64,000 bases of DNA from an uncultured Methanobrevibacter sp. (GCF_900314695.1 NZ_OMWD01000010.1:39721-103720); one strand, 5' to 3'; shown: positions 9,359 to 18,253, counted from the stretch's first letter. Made by a program: numbers and translations. Notes: a model not told the origin generated them from the letters alone.

Positions 9359-9975
9359 TATAATCCCCTTATTAAATTATCAATGTAATCTTTAGCATCA
9401 TCCATTTGCCTATTTTCAACATATCCCCTAATTTTTTCATCTTCAAAAATTTCATAGAGAACCTGTCTGCGTTCTTTTTGATTTTTAAGAACCCTCTTTA
9501 ATTCCAAACGAGCATAATCCTGAAGTTCAATTTCAAGAATATCCTCTTCAGTGATTATAGATTGGATTTTCTTTCTAAGCTGTCTAGCCATTAAAGGGCT
9601 TTTGCCATTAGTAAAAATAGATATTTCAACATCACCAATTTCAAAACTTGTAGGAACAATTATATCCCCTTTTAGAGGAAAATCAGCCCTATTGACCAAT
9701 TTATCCTGAGCAATTTCTGAAACATGTTCCGACAATTCCTCATCACCACTTGCAACAACTACCAAATCAGACCATTCAACCAGTTCATCAACATCACCAA
9801 TAGAATATAAATCGGCGCCCTTATCTTTCAAATCATCAGATAAACTATTTCCAGCCAATTTTACATTAGCCCCATGGTCTAAAAATTTATTGGCACGTCT
9901 GGATGCGACTTCCCCAGTACCTAAAATAAACACGTTTAAATTAGATGTTTTAAAATAAAGAGAAGTCCAATCCAT
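9358..9975 (-). CDS. Precorrin-2 dehydrogenase / sirohydrochlorin ferrochelatase-like (Met8/SirC family)
   Basis: 205 residues. N-terminal NAD-binding motif LGTGEVASRRANKFLDHGA (about 19-37), then the family's NRADFPLKGDIIVPTSF and TNGKSPLMARQLRKKI motifs and a helical C-terminus. The family oxidises precorrin-2 to sirohydrochlorin and in some members inserts iron. Sirohydrochlorin is the branch point for F430, cobamide and siroheme, so this gene next to hemA fits F430 supply. Whether it also chelates iron cannot be read from sequence. Two bp separate it from the upstream marker gene 9. Confidence 0.88.
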   Translation of the reverse strand: MDWTSLYFKTSNLNVFILGTGEVASRRANKFLDHGANVKLAGNSLSDDLKDKGADLYSIGDVDELVEWSDLVVVASGDEELSEHVSEIAQDKLVNRADFPLKGDIIVPTSFEIGDVEISIFTNGKSPLMARQLRKKIQSIITEEDILEIELQDYARLELKRVLKNQKERRQVLYEIFEDEKIRGYVENRQMDDAKDYIDNLIRGL

Positions 9976-9976
9976 T

Positions 9977-10459
9977 TTAATCAGATTTTTCTATTGATTT
10001 TGCATGCAATACTTTAACTGCAGCCCTCAAATCGTTATTACAATCAGTTAAAACCTTCATTGCTTCAAGTTTGCTAATATGAAATGTTTCAGCCAAAGCT
10101 TCAGCTCTTTCATCAGGGTCAGGTTTTTTTACTCCAACCAATCTTTCGGACAATTGCTTTTTTAAATCTAAATACTCATCATGACTCATTCCCATATTTT
10201 TTAAAGTCATATCTCTTAAAGGACAAGGTTTTGATGGTTTACAACACCACACAAGTGATCCAAAACAAGTTCCTGCTCCTTCACCTAATCTAGTTTCTTT
10301 TCCAAATTGAATTTTAATGTCAACGAACTCTTGAGGAGTTAAATTAACTTCTTGCAATGCATTTAATACTGGGCAAGGTTTTACTGGAGGGCAGCAAAAA
10401 GCGAGTCCTCTTATATCTCCTCCCCTACAAATATGAGACGGTGCATCTTCCCAAGTCAT
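9977..10459 (-). CDS. Methanogenesis marker protein 9
   Basis: 160 residues. Two copies of a Cys-rich motif are visible: FCCPPVKPCP (residues 22-31) and WCCKPSKPCP (68-77), with further cysteines at 11 and 62. This duplicated CC..KPCP pattern matches what I remember of methanogenesis marker 9. The C-terminal ~45 residues look like a UBA/NAC-type three-helix domain (SKLEAMKVLTDCNNDLRAAVKVL). Function is not known. It is the first gene of the hemA operon (GGAGG site before ATG), which suggests a link to tetrapyrrole or F430 metabolism. The paired Cys motifs could bind a metal cluster. Confidence 0.75.
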   Translation of the reverse strand: MTWEDAPSHICRGGDIRGLAFCCPPVKPCPVLNALQEVNLTPQEFVDIKIQFGKETRLGEGAGTCFGSLVWCCKPSKPCPLRDMTLKNMGMSHDEYLDLKKQLSERLVGVKKPDPDERAEALAETFHISKLEAMKVLTDCNNDLRAAVKVLHAKSIEKSD

Positions 10460-10599
10460 GATAATCCTCCAAAAATAATTTTCATTATTAGTTTGATAAA
10501 TATAAAATAATAATATAATGTATTAAAACTTTAAATATATAATCTTTTTTATAAAAAATAATTTAAACATTAGATTCGTTTAAGTATTAAAAGAAAAAA

Positions 10600-10713
10600 A
10601 TGATAGCCAAATATAACACTATGAAACCCCATCACATTCTCATAAGTTTAATGATAAGTATGACATCTACCCAATTGGATTCAGAATTGCAAAAACGTAT
10701 TAGTAAGGTTTAA
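10600..10713 (+). other. Possible 37-residue small ORF, unproven
   Basis: Within the 284 bp gap between marker gene 9 and the protease gene, ATG 10600 opens a 37-codon frame ending TAA 10713 (later part STQLDSELQKRISKV). Base composition of 10620-10710 is less A/T-rich than the surrounding spacer, which is why it caught my eye. There is no convincing ribosome site (only AAAAGAAAAAA). It may be a gene remnant or chance. Confidence 0.2.
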
Positions 10714-10743
10714 AAACATTATTTAACCATATTTAATATTGAT

Positions 10744-11436
10744 ATGAAAAAGGAAACAAAAATTATTGAAGACATTACCATCACATTAGAAAGAAAAAAC
10801 ATTAAAAACATGTATTTGCGAATTTTACCGCCATATGGAGAGGTAAAAGTATCTGCACCATTATTTTTATCTGATGAAGACATCACCAAATTCGTAAAAT
10901 CGAAAAAAGATTGGATATTGAAAAAACAAAAATTCATTATCGAAAATGACATAAAAGCCCCATTGAAATACAGCAATGGAGAAAAACATTATTTATGGGG
11001 CAAGGAATACACATTACATCTAATTTCCAATGACACTATAAAAAATGTTTTAATAGATGATAAAAAATCAGTAATGTATTTGCCAATCACAAAACGAAGC
11101 ACAATCGAAAAAAGAGAAAAAATAATGAATGAATTTTACAGGGCTGAAATGAAAAAAGCAATACCCCCTGTTTTAGACAAATGTTCACAAATTGTTGGAA
11201 AAAAACCTTCAGAAGTTAAAATAAGAAACATGAAAAACTGGGGAAATTGCAGATATCATGATAAACGAATCACATTAAATTTAAAACTGGCAAAAAAAGA
11301 TCCAATATGCCTAGAATATGTCATGATTCATGAACTATGTCATTTAATAGAATTCAATCATGGAAAAAAATTTAAAAAATTAATGGACACTTATTGTCCA
11401 AATTGGAAAAAAATAAAAAAAATGTTAAATGAATAA
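10744..11436 (+). CDS. SprT/YgjP-type zinc metallopeptidase (DUF45)
   Basis: 230 residues. The gluzincin motif MIHELCHLIEFNHGKKF gives HExxH plus a downstream His, with the family's NWGNCRYHDKRITLN motif before it. This is the full layout of the YgjP-like (DUF45) family, cytoplasmic zinc peptidases often found beside type I restriction systems; no restriction genes are visible here. The start has no strong ribosome site and a TATA-like element (TTTAACCATATTTAATA) lies just upstream, so the transcript may be leaderless. Its 3' end faces the A2 gene with only 5 bp between. Confidence 0.85.
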   Translation: MKKETKIIEDITITLERKNIKNMYLRILPPYGEVKVSAPLFLSDEDITKFVKSKKDWILKKQKFIIENDIKAPLKYSNGEKHYLWGKEYTLHLISNDTIKNVLIDDKKSVMYLPITKRSTIEKREKIMNEFYRAEMKKAIPPVLDKCSQIVGKKPSEVKIRNMKNWGNCRYHDKRITLNLKLAKKDPICLEYVMIHELCHLIEFNHGKKFKKLMDTYCPNWKKIKKMLNE

Positions 11437-11441
11437 GAAAA

Positions 11442-13043
11442 CTATCTATTATCTTTTAACATGTCTTCTTTTTCATCTGGAGTTAATTGCTGAACAATTT
11501 CTTCAGGAGTTCCAATATCTAATATTTTTCCTCCCCTCATTAAAGCAGCACGGTCACAAACATCTAAAACAAAGTCCATATCGTGGGAAATGATAATGAA
11601 TGTTTGTTCCAATTCTGTACGAGCTTTTAATATAGAGTCAGTTACAACAACACGGGTAACTGGATCCATAGTACCAGTAGGCTCATCCAAAACAATAAGA
11701 TTAGGCTCTTTAATTAAAACTTGTGCAAGTGCAACCCTATGTTTTTCTCCAACACTTAATTGATCAGGATATTTGTCAAGAATTGCAGCAGCAGTTGCAT
11801 CAGAAAATCCGACGGTAGTCAATGCATGAGTAGCCTTGATTTTACCAAATTCAGCAGGCAAATTTAAACTAATTGCATCAGTTAAATTACCTAAAATTGT
11901 TCTGTGAGGGTATAATGAATATTCCTGGTGCAATAAACCAATGTACGGCATGATACGACCACGATTAAGTGGACCTACTTTAGTCATGTCAATCCATTCA
12001 TCACCAAGCTTTATTTGAATGTCACCACTACTTGGTTCAGTCAAACCCATTAACATCCTAGTTGTAGTAGTTTTACCTGAACCACTTAAACCAACAATAC
12101 CGAAAATTTCTTCTTTATTAATGTCCAAACTGATTCCATCAACCGCTTTTACTACTCCTCTTTCAATTGAGTAGTAATGTTTTTTAACATCTTCAAGAAC
12201 AACTTGTTTTTCACCGAATTCAGGGATTTCCGGCTTTTCAGGAATTGGTACAGTTTCCATAAAATGATCAACAACAGTTTGAGGTTCACCCTCTTCTTTG
12301 ATTTGACCATCATCTAACCAAATAACATTGTCTGCAAGTTCTGTCATTACTTCTGGCCAATGAGAAGTGATTAACATGGTGATTCCTTCATCTTTTACTC
12401 CTTCTTTTAGAGTATTATGTAATTTTACTGCAGTTTGAGGATCCAATGTACCAGTTGGTTCATCAGCCAAAAATGTCATTGGTTTTTTAGCCAATTGCCT
12501 TGCAAGTACTACTCTTTGCTTTTCTCCACCACTTAAATCACGGGCAATATGTGTAATCCTATGGTTCATTTGAACCATTTCAAGTAACTCTAAAGCAAAA
12601 TATAATCCTTCCTCATACTCCATATCTTCAGGCATTGCCCTCATTACATTTTCGATTACGGTTTCTTCATCGTATAATGCAAAGTTACGTTGTAGCATAA
12701 TAGCTATTCTTCTTTTAATACTTGAAAATAACTTTCTTTCAGCATTATAAAAATCAACTTCCTTAGCTTCAAGAGTTCCTCCACAACTACATCTTTCACC
12801 AGCATGAGATGGAGAGTCTACAGCCAAACAATCAGGACAAACAGCAAGATTCATTATAATATTACCTGCATCAGGTTTATAATCTAATGTACCCCTAAGC
12901 ATGTTAATTAAAACAGATTTTCCACTTCCACTACGTCCTAAAATACCTAAAGTTTCCCCTTCATTAATCTTCAAATTAATATCTTTAAGAACATCAACAC
13001 CATCAAAATTTTTTGTAATATTCTTAAGTGTAATAAAATCCAT
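11442..13043 (-). CDS. atwA: Methyl-coenzyme M reductase activation component A2 (double ABC ATPase)
   Basis: 533 residues from ATG 13043 (AGGTGAT site 3 bp upstream; the ATG 18 bp earlier lacks one). Two ABC ATPase domains without membrane segments: first Walker A GRSGSGKS (36-43) and signature LSGGEKQR; second Walker A GLSGSGKT and signature LSVGEKHR. A Cys-rich insertion in the first domain (Cys69, Cys72, Cys85, Cys87) looks like a metal site. Component A2 is known to drive ATP-dependent reductive activation of the nickel of MCR, together with McrC, Mmp3, Mmp7 and Mmp17. mcrC and mmp7 are also in this window. Solitary gene with no operon partner. Confidence 0.9.
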   Translation of the reverse strand: MDFITLKNITKNFDGVDVLKDINLKINEGETLGILGRSGSGKSVLINMLRGTLDYKPDAGNIIMNLAVCPDCLAVDSPSHAGERCSCGGTLEAKEVDFYNAERKLFSSIKRRIAIMLQRNFALYDEETVIENVMRAMPEDMEYEEGLYFALELLEMVQMNHRITHIARDLSGGEKQRVVLARQLAKKPMTFLADEPTGTLDPQTAVKLHNTLKEGVKDEGITMLITSHWPEVMTELADNVIWLDDGQIKEEGEPQTVVDHFMETVPIPEKPEIPEFGEKQVVLEDVKKHYYSIERGVVKAVDGISLDINKEEIFGIVGLSGSGKTTTTRMLMGLTEPSSGDIQIKLGDEWIDMTKVGPLNRGRIMPYIGLLHQEYSLYPHRTILGNLTDAISLNLPAEFGKIKATHALTTVGFSDATAAAILDKYPDQLSVGEKHRVALAQVLIKEPNLIVLDEPTGTMDPVTRVVVTDSILKARTELEQTFIIISHDMDFVLDVCDRAALMRGGKILDIGTPEEIVQQLTPDEKEDMLKDNR

Positions 13044-13116
13044 GAAATCACCTATTGACATAATTTATATTATAAACTATTAATAATACTTTCTAATAAC
13101 AATTGTTTTAAAAATA

Positions 13117-13848
13117 TTAAAATTGAGAAATATTAAAATCTAGATTGCCCGAAATAACTGCTCTTGCTATTGAAAATCCATAAACACCAGAATTAATCAT
13201 TTTTTCAATATTCTTTTCACAATTCATGGAATTATTTCCAATTACTTTAATATCGGTATTATCACAAATCTCTTTTACGAGATTATAATCAGCATCAAAA
13301 ACATCATTTTTCATAGCATCAATATGCAAGTAATCTGCACCTGCATCATCAATTATTTTAGCAACATTTACTGTATCAATTCCATCAACATTAGCCCTAA
13401 TCTTAACTGAAACTTCACAATTGACATTTTCAACAACTTCAGATATGAAATTTCCAAGGTTAGGATTTTTCAACATTTCCTGTCCACAACCAATAGACCT
13501 GATTTCATCTTGGCGACAATGACAATTAATTTCAACAATATCCAACTTTCTAATTTTACCAGCTTCAATTATCGGTTGTGGAGTTGTTGATCTAACATTT
13601 GCAGATACTTTTACATCACTATGAACCTTTTTAATAGAATCAACTTCATTTTCAATATGTGAAAAAATTTCATTTAAAGGAAAGTCAAATTCTTTTCTTC
13701 CCCGTTCAATAATTCTTTTACTTGCTTCAATAGTAGGTGCATCCAAACTATATCCGCCTAAAGTAGCTACATCAAAACCTAACGGAATAACACGATTTAA
13801 AAATTCTGAATCAGATATTCCAGCCATAGGGGCAACTACTTTCATCAT
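13117..13848 (-). CDS. MJ0144-family TIM-barrel protein, dihydrouridine-synthase-related
   Basis: 243 residues. The N-terminus VAPMAGISDSEF resembles the flavin-binding start of dihydrouridine synthases, and later barrel elements VEINCHCRQDE, VSVKIRAN, GADYLHIDAMK and VIGNNSM fit a flavin TIM barrel. It is shorter than true Dus enzymes and lacks their C-terminal RNA-binding domain, so tRNA activity is uncertain. ATG follows GTGAT. It is 8 bp downstream of GTP cyclohydrolase III, an adjacency I recall from M. jannaschii (MJ0144/MJ0145), which may mean a flavin or F420 role. Confidence 0.7.
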   Translation of the reverse strand: MMKVVAPMAGISDSEFLNRVIPLGFDVATLGGYSLDAPTIEASKRIIERGRKEFDFPLNEIFSHIENEVDSIKKVHSDVKVSANVRSTTPQPIIEAGKIRKLDIVEINCHCRQDEIRSIGCGQEMLKNPNLGNFISEVVENVNCEVSVKIRANVDGIDTVNVAKIIDDAGADYLHIDAMKNDVFDADYNLVKEICDNTDIKVIGNNSMNCEKNIEKMINSGVYGFSIARAVISGNLDFNISQF

Positions 13849-13856
13849 AAAATCAC

Positions 13857-14618
13857 TTAGTATTCTTTTTCAATTACCCAAGTCCACATTTCATTATTAT
13901 TAGCTCTGATTTCTTCAAGACCAATATCAGCCATATAAGCCGCATCTTCAGCATTTTTGCCCCTGCCAATACCTGCTTTAAGCTTAATACCTATTTCTTC
14001 ATCGATTTCAACCATGATTTCCTCAATTTCTTTTTCAGATAATCCATTACATGGTGACATGAAATTGTCCCCACCAATGAAGAACAATAATGCTCCTTTT
14101 TTAATTAATTTAGTCATCAAATAATGTTGAGCTTTATTAACCATGAAACTTGTATCAAAAGCAGATTCAATATCAGTCAAAGTTTCAGTTACACTATTTA
14201 TATCAATGTGTGCAGCCTGAACATAGCTATCCTCTTCACTAACCAAACTATCAATAGCCAAAATTTCTTTTCTTTCACCTGATTGTGCACTACCCGCTTT
14301 TTGAAGAGCAATTGTTGCTAATTTTTGAGCTTCATGAGGAGTCTCAGCAGCCCCTACACCCATACTTACAGTAATAGGATACCTATTTCTGATTGATCTT
14401 TGAATTCTTAAATGGTCCTCTTCATCAAGACCATTTGAAATTGCTAGCAAATTATCAAATCTAGTAAAGAATACCAAACCTTTCTTATTACCAAAATGAT
14501 TATTTAAGTCAGCAAATAAACTAGCTTGAAGCATTTGTAAATCAGATTCTGTACGTGGTCTTGGAGTTACAGTCCATGGCCCGTAATTATCAATTTGTAT
14601 TAATGTCATTTGTATCAT
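13857..14618 (-). CDS. gch3: GTP cyclohydrolase III
   Basis: 253 residues. Converts GTP to the formamidopyrimidine FAPy, the first step of archaeal riboflavin and F420 deazaflavin synthesis. The N-terminus MIQMTLIQIDNYGPWTVTP matches the archaeal family and supports the ATG at 14618. It is a tandem of two nucleotide-cyclase-like domains: the first with FFTRFDNLLAISNG and a RNRYPITVSMGVGA strand, the second with LFFIGGDNFMSP and IKLKAGIGRGKNA. Aspartates in FDN and GGDN correspond to the metal sites. It lies in a run with cofD and cofE, consistent with F420 synthesis. Confidence 0.92.
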   Translation of the reverse strand: MIQMTLIQIDNYGPWTVTPRPRTESDLQMLQASLFADLNNHFGNKKGLVFFTRFDNLLAISNGLDEEDHLRIQRSIRNRYPITVSMGVGAAETPHEAQKLATIALQKAGSAQSGERKEILAIDSLVSEEDSYVQAAHIDINSVTETLTDIESAFDTSFMVNKAQHYLMTKLIKKGALLFFIGGDNFMSPCNGLSEKEIEEIMVEIDEEIGIKLKAGIGRGKNAEDAAYMADIGLEEIRANNNEMWTWVIEKEY

Positions 14619-14638
14619 TTAATATTCGCCTCTTTTAA

Positions 14639-15544
14639 TTAAAGAATACTATCCATAATAATTTGTGCTAAATTTTTTTTAGCACCTAAATTATTCATTA
14701 TAGTATTTGTAACTGTTACCTTATTAACTATTTGATTTAATTGTTGTTTTTTATCAACATCTTTATCATCAATAATAAAATTATCTAGAAAATCTTCATA
14801 TAATGATGCCACACCAACTGCTGAGACTTCAATATCCAAAGCCTTCATGAATTTACTGGCAGGGCCAGAAACAGAATCAGACCCAATTATTGGAGAAACT
14901 GCAACAACATAAGTATCTTTTAAAGCTTCTCTAACACCTTCTAATGATAGTATCGGAGAAATTGAAGTAATTGGATTAGACGGTCCAATAATGACTGCTT
15001 CAGAATTTTTAATAGCATCAACAACACCACCCGCAGGTGCAACACTGGAAAATTTAATGTCCAGCACTTCAGGCTGGGATTGATGTTTAATTAAAAAATC
15101 ATGGAATTCCAATTCACCAATGTCAGTAATTAGTTTAATATCAGATTCTTCATTGCTCATAGGTATTATTTTTGATTCAATGCCCATATTCTCCGCTTGA
15201 ATTTCAACAGCCTTTGCAAGACCATATTTCTTCATCAGCTGGGTCTTTTGAATTTTAGTTGCTCTATCTATATCACCAATTCTAAGTAGTTCCTGACATC
15301 CTAACTCGCAAAGTCTTTCATGAGTAATAAATGTGTCTCCTTTAACACCATACCAAAATTCATCATTAATCATGTCAGACATAGTGTATAAAACCGTATC
15401 AACATCAGCAGAAACATAAACTCCAGAAAAATAATCATTTTCCAAAGTATTTACAATGATTGTTAAATCCTTAGGATTGACAATTTCTTTTAACCCTTGC
15501 AATAATTTTGGAGTACCTGTACCTCCAGAAAAAACAGTAATCAT
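14639..15544 (-). CDS. cofD: 2-phospho-L-lactate transferase
   Basis: 301 residues from ATG 15544; a ribosome site AGGTGGA precedes it, and the GTG nine bases upstream is part of that site. Transfers the lactyl-phosphate (or enolpyruvyl) unit from the guanylylated precursor to Fo to make F420-0. Visible family motifs: VFSGGTGTPKLLQGL at the N-terminus, VNTLENDYFSGVYVSADVDTVLY, and VIIGPSNPITSISPIL. It follows cofE after 9 bp, so CofE and CofD, consecutive F420 enzymes, are made from one message. Confidence 0.95.
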   Translation of the reverse strand: MITVFSGGTGTPKLLQGLKEIVNPKDLTIIVNTLENDYFSGVYVSADVDTVLYTMSDMINDEFWYGVKGDTFITHERLCELGCQELLRIGDIDRATKIQKTQLMKKYGLAKAVEIQAENMGIESKIIPMSNEESDIKLITDIGELEFHDFLIKHQSQPEVLDIKFSSVAPAGGVVDAIKNSEAVIIGPSNPITSISPILSLEGVREALKDTYVVAVSPIIGSDSVSGPASKFMKALDIEVSAVGVASLYEDFLDNFIIDDKDVDKKQQLNQIVNKVTVTNTIMNNLGAKKNLAQIIMDSIL

Positions 15545-15553
15545 AATATCCAC

Positions 15554-16318
15554 CTATTTTCTAAATACGTCAAACTCTTTTGGCATGATAATGGATTTCA
15601 TATTTGAATTCACATCTCTTAATGTATCAAAACCAGAAAAACCACGAATCAAAACGACTGGAAGACCCTCATCAGCTTGTCCCATAATAAGTGATGCGGC
15701 AGCAGCCAACTCATCACCAGTAGCAATTTCAGTAGTTTCCAACTCACGGCCGTATAAATCTTTTTCACCCACTCTTCTCCATAATGGAGAAATTCCAGAA
15801 CATCCAATTGCAGTTCCAATAGCGCCAAATCTAAATGCTCTTCCCTGAGTATCAGTAATTATAACTGCAATTTCTTCTTCAAACTCTTTTTCCAAAAATT
15901 CCCTAATTTCCAAAGCGGATTTGTCCGGATTGATAGGCATTGGAGTGGCTAAACCTTCCCCCACATTTGATTCATCAATACCTGCATTTGCACAGACAAA
16001 ACCATGTTTGGTTTCGGTAATTATGAAGTTAGGGCCAACTTCGACAACCTCATTTGATTCATTTAAAATTGCTTGAACAAGTTTAGGATCTTTTTTAGAT
16101 TTTTCAGCTAATTCAATAGCTTCTTTAGAGGGATTCAATTCTTCAATATTTATAAAAGTACCTTCGGATTTGGAAATTAAAGTTTCGGCAATCAAAATAA
16201 TATCCCCATGATGGATAGAACAGCCTTGTTCAACAATAGCATCCTTAATAATCTGTGAAATATTGCTTGTACTATCAACAATTGGAATATTTTCTAACCC
16301 TATCAATTCAATTGTCAT
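15554..16318 (-). CDS. cofE: Coenzyme F420-0:L-glutamate ligase
   Basis: 254 residues, normal length for archaeal CofE. Adds L-glutamates to F420-0 using GTP. Motifs: GDIILIAETLISKSEG near the N-terminus, CANAGIDESNVGEG, VIITDTQGRAFRFG and GTAIGCSGISPLW. The gene is 35 bp downstream of purO across an A/T tract, and 9 bp upstream of cofD. Confidence 0.95.
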   Translation of the reverse strand: MTIELIGLENIPIVDSTSNISQIIKDAIVEQGCSIHHGDIILIAETLISKSEGTFINIEELNPSKEAIELAEKSKKDPKLVQAILNESNEVVEVGPNFIITETKHGFVCANAGIDESNVGEGLATPMPINPDKSALEIREFLEKEFEEEIAVIITDTQGRAFRFGAIGTAIGCSGISPLWRRVGEKDLYGRELETTEIATGDELAAAASLIMGQADEGLPVVLIRGFSGFDTLRDVNSNMKSIIMPKEFDVFRK

Positions 16319-16353
16319 AATATCATCTAAAAATTAAAAAAAAATAAAAAAAA

Positions 16354-16980
16354 TTATGGATTATAGACATCAATAGTCCATTCTCCATTAAAAACAGCCG
16401 CTCCAGAAGTTACAGGCTTTTTATAATTTGCAAAAGTACCTTCATCAAAAATAAATTTAGCAGATTCAGCAGCTGTTTTTGCATCAAATTCAACTACATC
16501 ATGCACTTGACTACCATAAGTGGAAATAAATACTGCTTCCCCATAAGGAACCGCTTCAACCAATAATTTTTTATCGTTGGCAATTCCTATATAACAGCCG
16601 TATTCATCCTTCTTATTTGTTGATGTAACAACTCCAGCAATCCTTGGAGTATGGTAATCATCTTTTTCATAGTCCATAGTAAGTAAAGAATATGCAATAG
16701 CATCTTTTATGTTCATTCCCAAGGATATTTTATCAGCTATAACATCAGTATGGGCACCATTTGATACGATAGCCATATCTCTTACAATACGAATACAATT
16801 ATATGTAATGTATGTATTTTCATAAATATCCTTTTCAAAACCTTCTTTCGGTACGATAGCTGCACGATTATCAAATTTCAAGCATTGCCTATTAGGAAAT
16901 GACCTACTTGATACACGATATGCTACAAAAGGTTTTCCATCACTATTCATCCCAATTGATAAAATTCTTCCAGTATACAT
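16354..16980 (-). CDS. purO: Archaeal IMP cyclohydrolase
   Basis: 208 residues starting at MYTGRILSIG; GAGGGATG precedes this ATG at the right distance, so the ATG two codons earlier is rejected. Closes FAICAR to IMP, the last step of purine synthesis in archaea that lack bacterial PurH. Signature stretches are YRVSSRSFPNRQ, VSNGAHTDV and DYHTPRIAGV. It sits 14 bp downstream of exbD and is probably cotranscribed, though the functions are unrelated. Confidence 0.93.
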   Translation of the reverse strand: MYTGRILSIGMNSDGKPFVAYRVSSRSFPNRQCLKFDNRAAIVPKEGFEKDIYENTYITYNCIRIVRDMAIVSNGAHTDVIADKISLGMNIKDAIAYSLLTMDYEKDDYHTPRIAGVVTSTNKKDEYGCYIGIANDKKLLVEAVPYGEAVFISTYGSQVHDVVEFDAKTAAESAKFIFDEGTFANYKKPVTSGAAVFNGEWTIDVYNP

Positions 16981-16994
16981 TTTCATCCCTCAAT

Positions 16995-17405
16995 TTAAAG
17001 TTCTGGACGTTTAACAGCCACTTCTGGAGGCACACCTGGAGGTGTAGTAATCTCAATTAGACCAGGTTTGATTTTTATTTCACCTTGATCAATAACTTTT
17101 GCTTGCACTCCCACGGCTCCGCCTGCAATGGCATCCGATCTGTCTTGACCATTAACTGTAACTTTATTTAATCCTGCCACAGGCACAACATAATATTCCT
17201 GATCACCGGAAACATCAGTTACATTTGGTTTTCCTGATGCCTCTTCAGCAGCATCAGTAGCATCAGTTTGAACATCAGCTGAAAAATTACTAGTAACCAC
17301 TAAAAAAATCATTATAGTAAACAATATATCAATAAATGGAACCAAATTAATACTTGGTTTTTGATCAATAACTTTCTTTTTATGTTTTCTTACATCAATT
17401 GCCAT
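16995..17405 (-). CDS. exbD: ExbD/TolR-family proton-channel partner
   Basis: 136 residues: a basic N-terminus, one membrane helix (about 20-42, VPFIDILFTIMIFLVVTSNF) and a small outside domain. The essential membrane aspartate of the family is present as Asp26 in PFIDILF. Between the helix and the conserved periplasmic-type fold there is an Ala/Asp/Glu-rich linker. The protein ends in a Pro-rich PGVPPEVAVKRPEL tail. With ExbB 8 bp upstream it should form a proton-driven stator. No TonB/TolA or receptor gene is in the window, so the driven partner is unknown. Confidence 0.85.
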   Translation of the reverse strand: MAIDVRKHKKKVIDQKPSINLVPFIDILFTIMIFLVVTSNFSADVQTDATDAAEEASGKPNVTDVSGDQEYYVVPVAGLNKVTVNGQDRSDAIAGGAVGVQAKVIDQGEIKIKPGLIEITTPPGVPPEVAVKRPEL

Positions 17406-17413
17406 TTAAACAC

Positions 17414-18253
17414 CTATTGTCTTAATTTACTTTCAGTAATTTCAGCATTAACATTACATTTTTCTAAAATAATATTTGAAATACTTTTATCCAACATACT
17501 CGGTTTAAAAGAAACCTTAATATTAGCATAAGGGTCTGAAATTAATCTAGTGTTAACAACACCTTCAGCTTCTTGAAGAGCTTCTAAAGCACATTCCACA
17601 TTTGAATCAACTCTAACTTTAACTACAGCATAACCCCAATTAGTCATTTTGGTAGCCAGTTCAATTTTATCCATTTCAGCTTCAATTAAACCTTGAATAT
17701 ATGTGTGAAGTGGAAGCAATATGATTGCTACAAGCAATCCCATAATTGTGGTGGTTAATGCCACATAAATACCTTCAGCCATAGCTGCAGAGTCAGGATG
17801 AACACCTAATGATTTGAAAGTCATCCAAATACCTATAACAGTACCAATTAATCCTAAAAATGGAGCCAATTCGATAAGAGTCTTTAGAGTATTTAAACCT
17901 TTAGTCATTTTAGCTACTTCAACAATAAAAATCTGTTCCATACTCTCTTCAACTTCAGTTTTATTTTTATATCCAATTTTTAAAGTTTCAGAAATAATTC
18001 TGGAAATAGGATTTTTAAAACCATTTATTTGCTTTAAAGCTTCGACAGCACCGCCCCTTTCCATAGAAGCAGTTACAACACCGAAAATTTCAGTTGTATC
18101 AACTTTACTAATTTTCCTAAGATATGCAATTTTTCTAATAGCAATAATGAGACCATAAATACCAATGAAAAGAATTATATAAGTGATAATTCCCCCTTGA
18201 GTAAAAATATCCATCATACCATCAAAAAATGGCGAAACATATTCTATAATCAT
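17414..18253 (-). CDS. exbB: MotA/TolQ/ExbB-family proton channel
   Basis: 279 residues from ATG 18253 (GAGGATGGAT before it; the ATG two codons earlier would leave no gap to the GAGG). Three membrane helices: near 15-37, and two after residue 115 (LAPFLGLIGTVIGIWMTF and GIYVALTTTIMGLLVAIILL), with the large cytoplasmic loop between, as in TolQ/ExbB. The conserved GLIGTV and ALTTTxxGL motifs line the proton path. The C-terminal ~70 residues (VNTRLISDP, ESKLRQ) form an extra domain not usual in bacterial ExbB. Forms a complex with ExbD encoded next. Same strand block as MreB and RNase HII. Confidence 0.85.
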   Translation of the reverse strand: MIIEYVSPFFDGMMDIFTQGGIITYIILFIGIYGLIIAIRKIAYLRKISKVDTTEIFGVVTASMERGGAVEALKQINGFKNPISRIISETLKIGYKNKTEVEESMEQIFIVEVAKMTKGLNTLKTLIELAPFLGLIGTVIGIWMTFKSLGVHPDSAAMAEGIYVALTTTIMGLLVAIILLPLHTYIQGLIEAEMDKIELATKMTNWGYAVVKVRVDSNVECALEALQEAEGVVNTRLISDPYANIKVSFKPSMLDKSISNIILEKCNVNAEITESKLRQ

